Below are positions 58,075 to 64,000 of a stretch of DNA of 64,000 bases, piece by piece. A program made the position numbers and the translations under genes. Within the stretch, counting starts at the first letter, position 1. Every line of letters starts with the position of its first letter. The notes under the pieces are model-generated. The model was not told the DNA's origin. It did no database searches and saw only the letters and a list, made by a program, of their open reading frames with translations. Source of the stretch: Kingdonia uniflora (lineage: Eukaryota > Streptophyta > Magnoliopsida > Ranunculales > Circaeasteraceae); the NCBI GenBank assembly GCA_014058105.1, contig JACGCM010002568.1, positions 1,488,001 through 1,552,000 of the forward strand. Reading direction: 5' to 3'.

Positions 58075-58555
58075 TAGTCGAGGCCATTGTGGACCCAGGT
58101 AGTCAGAAATTTTTTATTTTTGAAGCGTTGGTGAAGAAGATGGGTTTGACAACTATAGCTCATCCTAAGCTACATGTCATGGTGTGGATTCAGAAAGATG
58201 CGAATTTGGTGATCACGAAGCATGTACTTTCATCTTTACGATCATTGAAAGATTTATTGGCCAGGTGACGTGTGAGGTGGTTCCTTCGGATGTGTGTCAG
58301 GTCATCTTGGGTAGCCCTTATATTTGGGACCGAGATGCGATTCATTACCGTAGAACTCACAAGTATTGTCTTGTGAAGGAGGGTAAGGAGTTCCATATCA
58401 ATGTTTGTAAGGAGCATGTCACTACGCTTAATTTAGTAACGGCGACTCAAGTGATGCGGTTGGTTAATGCGAGCGGAAGGTTTGTGCTATTAGTGCGACC
58501 GGTTCAGGAGGGTATGTCGGCTCGAGTATTGTCTCCAATGACAATGCTTTATTAG
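58075..58555 (+). pseudogene. Aspartic protease of element B
   Basis: VEAIVDPGSQKFFIFEALVK keeps the catalytic D (element A has G). After one frameshift near 58180, an open 123-codon frame reads TFIFTIIERFIGQVTCEVVP, DVCQVILGSPYIWDRDAIHY and LVNASG to a stop at 58555. It would normally be followed by RT, which is absent. Confidence 0.75.
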
Positions 58556-58890
58556 TAATAAACCGACTTGGGAAAATTACAAGAGGAGGTTGTGGTACAT
58601 ACTGATCACAAATTGTTCCATTTTTTAGCTATACAGTCCAAGCTATAGTAAGCTCGCCAAATCGCCAGATGAAGGGGATGTTGTATCTCCAGCAATTTAT
58701 CTTAATTTTACAGTATAAGAAGGGAGTGGACAACAAAATGGCTTATAGGTTATCTCGACCCCCATTATCAACTAATTCAGCTATGTTAGTTTCTATGCCG
58801 ATACAACCTTTTGTTACGTTAGGATATGTTGCAGGATATCATGATCCTAAGGGGCGTAGTATGTTTCGCCAAAAGTTGCTACCAGGCTAA
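58556..58890 (+). pseudogene. RNase H tail of element B (RT deleted)
   Basis: Directly after protease the reading jumps to the RNase H end: GGCGTYxSQ-like residues, then MLYLQQFILILQYKKGVDNK and MAYRLSRPPL, matching element A 2906-3178. About 1.3 kb of RT and connection present in A is missing. A short further scrap leads to the polypurine tract; integrase is absent. Confidence 0.75.
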
Positions 58891-59024
58891 ACATGTGGCA
58901 GTATTGAGGCATTCTGAGTTGGGAAGAAGGGTAAGCTACCTAGTACGTTGATGTACTACAGCAGGGTAATGGGCAGGGCCACATTCCCACCTCTCCAGTT
59001 CTCGCTTGAGCAGGAGCTTAAGGC

Positions 59025-59041
59025 TCCTTAAGGGGGAGCCA
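59025..59041 (+). promoter_or_regulatory. Polypurine tract of element B
   Basis: TTAAGGGGGAGCCA precedes the 3' LTR start TGATCT. It sits beside a palindromic CTTAAGGCTCCTTAAG. Confidence 0.6.
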
Positions 59042-59548
59042 TGATCTAGGAGGATCTAGGAACGTTTGAAGTTTTAGTAAAATTTGCTCGAACGAGTTTA
59101 AGATTCGTTCGAATGACTCAGTCCTTCGAACGACTCCCAATTTCGCTTGAACGACCTTTTTCATTCTCTCTAGAATTTGGCCCATAGACAATTTTCGTTC
59201 GAACGAGTTGTCACTTTTCTAGGGTTTCAGACTAATTAGGCGTAAAGTCTTTCAAACGACTCCCTATTTCGTTCGAACGACTTTGGCGGTGTTTGTGACT
59301 TTTAGGCATTATTTTGCCTCGAGATCCATTCTTTTATTATTTCAAGTTCCCTCTATATAAAGAGGACTTAGGTTATTTCTTTTGGATACTAGATCTGGAA
59401 AGAGTTCTGAGAGAAGCCTAGGGATTAAGGGTTTTTTTCATTGTAATTACTTCGTTTTAAGTAATCGAATTATCTATTTTTCCAAACCAACTGGTGTTCT
59501 TCGTAGTTTTATGCTAAGTAGAGCTTCTTAATCGTATTGTGGATTATC
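59042..59548 (+). repeat. 3' LTR of element B
   Basis: Starts TGATCTAGGAGGATC. Its U3 has repeated TTCGAACGA or near copies (59093-59280), then TATATAAAGAGGAC (59354), and it ends near ATTGTGGATTATCA. It matches the three-piece 5' LTR and the LTR of element A. The exact last base is uncertain by a few positions. Confidence 0.85.
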
Positions 59549-60323
59549 AGACTATGTTGCACTTCAGTAAACTGAAACACATGAAACTTGTCATTACCTT
59601 TATTAGACCTAAATGTTAATGATACTACACTTTTATAGCGTTAGCTCTAGGCATACCAAACCATATAGGGCTCGAATAATCGATCAGCCAAATGTTGAAC
59701 GAGATATGAAACATGTTAAGGAAATGTGGCTACTTGATGCCAAATACCTTTAATATGGTAGATATTTGCGTCCACTGTTTCTAAAAGCATGCCAAACCAT
59801 ATTTGGATGCTTGTCTGGCCACTATTCCTACACCCCACACCCTGATATCATGAAATTCATTTAAGATATCCAAAGCTGTAAAAATATGGCTAGTTTGGGT
59901 TGAGGTAGACTAGGTTTCTGGTGAAGTTTACTCTTGTATTATTAAATATCAATCAATTACACTAACTACTATACGATTATGAAAGTGTCAAGCAGATGCT
60001 AACTTGAAAATGTGTTCTTTCCGATATCATTAGTTGTTTGATCAAGTCTGGATTGAGAATAAAACTGTGGAAAAAGAATGCTTATCAACCATGGGAGGAA
60101 AAGAAATATCTATAAACCAAGGGATTCATGGACATTGCAACTTTTTAAGTTAAAGTAGAGTATTGTTTTTCTTAATAACCATCTCAGCCTTCACCCACAT
60201 GATTATAGAAAAATAATTTATAATTATCAACATTATATTACTCTTTGGAGGCTAAGCTAGAGGCAGGAAGACCCCTACTAGACTACTTCAGATCAACACA
60301 AACACAGCAATCACTTAATTTTG
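59549..60323. other. Host spacer, no gene seen
   Basis: AT-rich text. GCATACCAAACCATAT and GCATGCCAAACCATAT occur about 140 bp apart (59650, 59790), a small repeat. There is no coding signal. Confidence 0.35.
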
Positions 60324-60365
60324 TTAATAATGCATTTGATAAAGTAAGAAAAATAAGAGGAAACT

Positions 60366-60640
60366 AACCTCATCAACCCCATCTCTATTTGCAATGTCTA
60401 CGAACTCTTTGATAAAAAAGTTGAAAACAACATGATTAGGTTGCATTCCAAGATCATTCATCATGTACACAAATCTCAAGGCATCCTTTATATTTTTTTC
60501 GTTGCAGTACCCGCTAATGATGATTCCACAAGTGCACTCACTGGGCTTCACATTAGCATTTTGCATCTCCAATATCATACTCTTAGCTTTTATTGTCTCC
60601 CCTATCTGAGCATAAGCTTTTACTAGTGTTAAAAGTTATA
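60366..60640 (-). pseudogene. PPR-protein gene fragment
   Basis: Minus strand: YAQIGETIKAKSMILEMQNA, NVKPSECTCGIIISGYCNEK, NIKDALRFVYMMNDLGMQPN and HVVFNFFIKEFVD, about two and a half 35-residue pentatricopeptide repeats of the P class. P-class PPR proteins bind organelle RNA. A frameshift near 60625 separates NTSKS from YAQIG, and only one exon-like piece is present (a GT donor near 60368), so it is a fragment or decayed gene. Confidence 0.75.
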
Positions 60641-61517
60641 GCATTGACCAATTCAATATGAAAAGATAAGGAAAAAGCAATATCAACCACAACCGATCAC
60701 CAAACACATACCGTTTCGTTTGCCGCTCGTCTAATGTGAGTAACTGATGCAAGCTTGAATCACTCCCATAAACATCTTTATCAAACACCTGAGCTTCATC
60801 TGCTATTTCAAACAAATAATTAAAACCCTAATCAAACTTAACCCTAATTTCAAAGCTTGAAACACTAATTTGAGGGGGGGGGAGAGAGAGAGAGAGCACC
60901 TTCGAAGGAGAAAACGGTTTGATGATTTGAGTGAAGAGAGAGTGCTGAGTAAAGTTACAGCCATGGTTGTTGATGTGAGCGAGTTTGGAAGAAAGACCTC
61001 GCCAAGGTAAATGTCGCTATATCCGGATCTACTTTCTGCTAGTCTTTCACTTTGAATCTGTTAATGCTAATTCTATTAAGGTTATCACAAATTCGTTGAT
61101 CATATTGTGAAACAAATTAAAAGTAAAAGTGATTACTTCACTGTTAATGTTTTGTACCATAAAACTTGATCTCCTTATTGAGGAAACAAAAAAATTGATC
61201 TCCTTATTGCCATTTGTTGAAAAGTAATCGTTATGTTATAATGTTTTGCTACTATTATGTCTTAACTCCTCAATAATCATAATTTATCAAACTAAACCAA
61301 GGTTTACACAAAGTGGTCCCATAAAAACCCAAATCCACCAAACCCTATACTAAGAAACTATTTTTAATAAAATCCAATTAAGGAAATCTGACCAAACCCA
61401 AAAGAATAATTGCAACAAAAGAAGAACTATAAACTTACAGATAAATTGATTCAGTCTCTTAATATGAAAATGAATGAAGATATTGGATATATCCATCCCT
61501 TTCTCATTGGAAGTTTA
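60641..61517. other. Host spacer upstream of the PPR fragment
   Basis: Could contain the first exon of the PPR gene near 60720-60990, but I see no PPR residues. A G-run followed by GAGAGAGAGAGAG lies at 60872-60895. The remainder is AT-rich. Confidence 0.35.
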
Positions 61518-62104
61518 TGTTGGGTATGAACACGAATTAGAGAAATTGTTAAAATTGGGAAATTGTCGAAGTCGTTCGAACGAAATCATGTACTCCCTAG
61601 AATTTTGGCCCAAGAGTTAATCTCGTTCGAACGAGCTTGGATGTCGTTTGAACGAGATGTTCTGTTTCTAGGATTAGAGACCAACTATCGCAAAAGTCGT
61701 TTGAATGAGCTTGGAGTCGTTTGAATGAGCTTCACGTTGGTTTGCCTTAGATGCTAGAGTTATGCCTCGAGATCCGTACTACTTGTATTTTTTGATCCTC
61801 TAGTATATAAAGAGGACATTGGTTATTTTGTTATTTTATCTTTTGGTGAGATTAACCTTAGAGAGGCTAGGTTTGAGAGACTCTATTAAAGCTTGAGAAG
61901 CTCGAGGGATTATTATAACCTGTTTGTTATCATAGTGAATTGTTCGTGGGGAGTGGTATTTCATCCGCAAGGGTTTTCCACTTCCCTTCTCTGGGAAAAT
62001 TTCTTGTGTTCATTATTGTCTTTGTTTGATTTACTTCTTGTGTTGGCGATTTCCGCATTTTGTTCTTCGCAGGGAAGAGAGAGTAGCTACCTCAATTCTC
62101 AACA
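61518..62104 (+). repeat. 5' LTR of copia element C, with gypsy-like promoter region
   Basis: TGTTGGG...CTCAACA, 587 bp, with TGTTG/CAACA inverted ends. Between about 61570 and 61830 it shares, in order, TTCGAACGA motifs, CTAGAATTTTGGCCCA, TGCCTCGAGATCC and TATATAAAGAGGACATTGG with the LTRs of gypsy elements A and B. The 3' LTR is outside the window, so its boundaries rest on the TG/CA ends and the PBS. Confidence 0.8.
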
Positions 62105-62106
62105 AT

Positions 62107-62118
62107 TGGTTTCAAAGC
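62107..62118 (+). promoter_or_regulatory. Primer-binding site of element C
   Basis: TGGTTTCAAAGC, two bases after the LTR, matches the methionine-tRNA type site TGGTATCAGAGC with two changes. This is the usual primer of plant copia elements. Confidence 0.65.
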
Positions 62119-62147
62119 GAGTGTTAGGGATTGTGTGGTGAAGAACG

Positions 62148-62940
62148 ATGGCCGATCAGGAGAATTTGAAGATCACGAAGTTCAATGGGTCAAATTTTGG
62201 AGTGTGGAAGATGCAGATAGAAGATTACCTTTAACAGAAGGATCTTGATCTACCGCTGGGTGGTCCCGAGATGAAGCCAGCAGATTTCGATAAAGCTAAG
62301 TGGGCACGATTGGATTGCAAAGCGCTTGGAACTGTTAGGTTAGCGCTATTATCACAAATTCTACACATGATCTCTAAAGTTACGACGACGATGGGATTGA
62401 TGGAGGCGTTGTCCGCTATGTACTCGAAACCGTCTGGGGCAAATAAGGTTTACCTTTTACGGTGTTTGTTTACTTTGAAGATAAAATACAATGGAAGTGT
62501 ACAAGCTCTTATCACTGAATTCAATACCATACATGCTTAACTGGAATCCGTGAAAAGCACTATTATCGAGGTGGTGAGAGCATGGGATCTTCTAGGGCAG
62601 ATGCCAGAAATCTGGGAAGCATTCATTACAGCTGTGAGCAACTCATCTGTGAAGGAAGATATCAAATTTAACACTATAGTCTCGTTGATTATGAGTGAAG
62701 AGAATAGACGTAAAATATATGAACCCTCTTCGAGTTCAAACGACAGTATGTTGAACATCGAGGAAAGAGGGAGGTCTTACAGAAAGGGGCCGAAATTTTG
62801 AAAGGGTCAATCACAGTCAAGAGGGAAGTCTAAGCCGCCCGGTACGTGTTGAACTTGTTGAAAGAAGGGTCACTTCAGGCGAGATTGCAACTCTTCTTCT
62901 TCTAAGAAGATTGATGATGAAGAGAAAGATACAATGAACC
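62148..62940 (+). pseudogene. gag of copia element C
   Basis: Starts MADQENLKITKFNGSNFGVW (UBN2-type gag). LLRCLFTLKIKYNGSVQALI and SMLNIEERGRSYRKGPKF follow. The zinc knuckle near 62845-62890 has all CX2CX4HX4C residues (C, TC, KKGHFRRDC) but two TGA stops sit where W is expected. Other stops are TAA at 62232 and 62538 and TGA at 62799. It runs in frame into protease. Confidence 0.85.
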
Positions 62941-63390
62941 TTACTAAAGAGGTTTGTTCTGACGAAGCTCTACTACTATCGTGTGACGATGTTAACGAAT
63001 CTTGGATTGTTGATTCGGGCGCTTCCTTCCATGCTACTACGAACGTAGGCTTTCTTACCAATATTATTAAAGGCGACATCGGTACGGTCTTTCTTGCAGA
63101 TAAGAGTGCACGCAATATTATTAGAAAGGGAAATGCTAGGTTGTTGTTGCCTTCAGGGGGAACATTAGTTTTACAGAATGTGCGACTTGTACCTAAACTG
63201 GGGCATTACCTTATATCGGTTAGTAAATTGGCGTATGATGCCAGATACGAGTGTTCCTTTGGCACAACCTTCTGAAAGGTTACAAAGGGAGCTAAGTTGG
63301 TAGCTCAAGGCTTGTGATACAGAACATTGTATACAACACAAAGTACGATTTTTATTATTTGTGCGGCTACTCCGGGGATTGATACAGGTA
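62941..63390 (+). pseudogene. Aspartic protease of copia element C
   Basis: SWIVDSGASFHATTN carries the D-S-G active site. The flap-side VFLADKSARNIIRKGNARL and LVPKLGHYLISVSKLAYDA are typical of the copia protease. TGA stops follow CSFGTTF (63273) and AQGL (63315). Confidence 0.85.
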
Positions 63391-64000
63391 CGTGGCACAA
63401 ACGGCTCGGTCACATGAGTGAGAAGGGGATAAAGATAATGGTAACGAAGGGAAAGCTAGAGGGTCTTGTTGAGGTTGATCTCAAGTTTTGTGAAGAGTGT
63501 ATTCTTGCGAAGCATAAAAAGGTTAGTTTCAAATTATCTCGAAGATCAAGGAAACCCGAAAAGCTGGATCTTGTACATACGGATGTTTGGGGGCCAACCA
63601 AGGAGTCTTCTCTTGGTGGTTCTCATTACTATGTTACTTTTATCGATGATGCTACTCGTAAACTGTGGGTCTACTTCGTACAGAACAAGTCAGATGTGTA
63701 CGATAAATTCAAGAGGTGGAGGGCTCAGGTTGAAAATGAAACCGGTTTAAAACTGAAGTGTCTCAAGTCGGATAACGGGGGCGAATACTGTAGTAACGAG
63801 TTTGAAGACTTTTGCGCATCAAACAGGATTAGGAGACAGAAGACTATTCCCAGAACACTGCAACAAAATGGTGTTGCAGAACACATGAACCGAATAATAA
63901 ACGAGAGAGTAAGAAGTATGAGACTCAACGCTGGATTGCCAAAGTGTTTTTGGGCTGATGTGGTTTGTACGGCGGCGTACTTGATTAACAGTGGGCCTTC
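63391..64000 (+). pseudogene. Integrase of copia element C (open, cut by the window end)
   Basis: Pre-integrase and zinc region: HKRLGHMSEKG ... CEECILAKHKKVSF (HHCC). Core: LDLVHTDVWGP, LKCLKSDNGGEY and TLQQNGVAEHMNRIINE, with all three catalytic acids present. The frame is open for about 200 codons to 64000. Labelled pseudogene because the upstream part of the same polyprotein has stops. Confidence 0.85.

Larger units (their letters stand above)
61518..64000 (+). mobile_element. Ty1/copia element C, 5' part, runs off the window
   Basis: 5' LTR (61518-62104), PBS, gag, protease and integrase are in one plus-strand frame from ATG 62148. Integrase before RT is the copia order; RT would lie beyond 64000. 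Several stops, many of them TGA, interrupt gag and the gag-protease region. From about 63393 the integrase frame is open to the window end. Confidence 0.9.

Noticed and set aside
63466..63750. 94-codon plus-strand ORF in the copia region
   Set aside because: Shadow frame; the integrase frame (HKRLGHMSEKG to LKSDNGGEY) is one register away and open to the window end.

Overview
The window is nuclear DNA from a flowering plant, probably a repeat-rich eudicot. It shows plant Ty3/gypsy lineages, a Ty1/copia element, a CACTA DNA transposon, and intron-split fragments of plant genes (beta-amylase, PEX5, kelch, PPR, ZED1-like kinases). There is no bacterial gene organisation. Almost every coding stretch is a broken transposon gene or a host-gene fragment. 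No complete, clearly functional host gene is visible, and the species cannot be named from the sequence.

Layout, left to right. (1) 1-2746: an Athila-like gypsy element on the minus strand (5' LTR 1637-2746, gag remnant 136-348), inserted into the integrase of the next element. (2) 2747-6743: gypsy element A, minus strand, with IN remnant, RNase H, RT, protease, gag, PBS and 5' LTR. Its LTR is full of TTCGAACGA palindromes. (3) 7216-19585: Tat-lineage gypsy element E1, plus strand, 697-bp LTRs and TSD GAGGG. (4) 19591-25622: host DNA with two tandem ZED1/ZRK-like pseudokinase pseudogenes. (5) 25623-59548: gypsy element B, a plus-strand relative of A. Its 5' LTR is split by a second Tat element, E2 (25714-51795, TSD GTTCG), and by a 4.7-kb solo LTR (51847-56557, TSD ATTTT). 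E2 is itself split in its integrase by a CACTA element (31950-44717, TSD TTC) carrying exons of several host genes. (6) 59549-61517: host DNA with a PPR-gene fragment. (7) 61518-64000: a Ty1/copia element, plus strand, running off the window.

The most interesting system is in the two Tat elements. Between pol and the 3' LTR, each carries three genes on the OPPOSITE strand (called X, Y and Z here). Each gene has its own TATA box, and for X and Y this lies about 80 bp before the ATG. Z has four exons with GT-AG introns at matching positions in both elements. Its product has a segment resembling the plant 'putative gypsy-type transposon' domain, basic patches like nuclear localisation signals, and a coiled coil. 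Antisense additional ORFs are known in Tat-lineage elements; three separate antisense transcription units, one of them multi-exonic, are worth checking as new. A ~193-bp tandem repeat separates pol from the antisense genes.

A second unexpected observation is that the LTR promoter region of the Ty1/copia element is collinear and similar to that of the unrelated Ty3/gypsy elements A and B.
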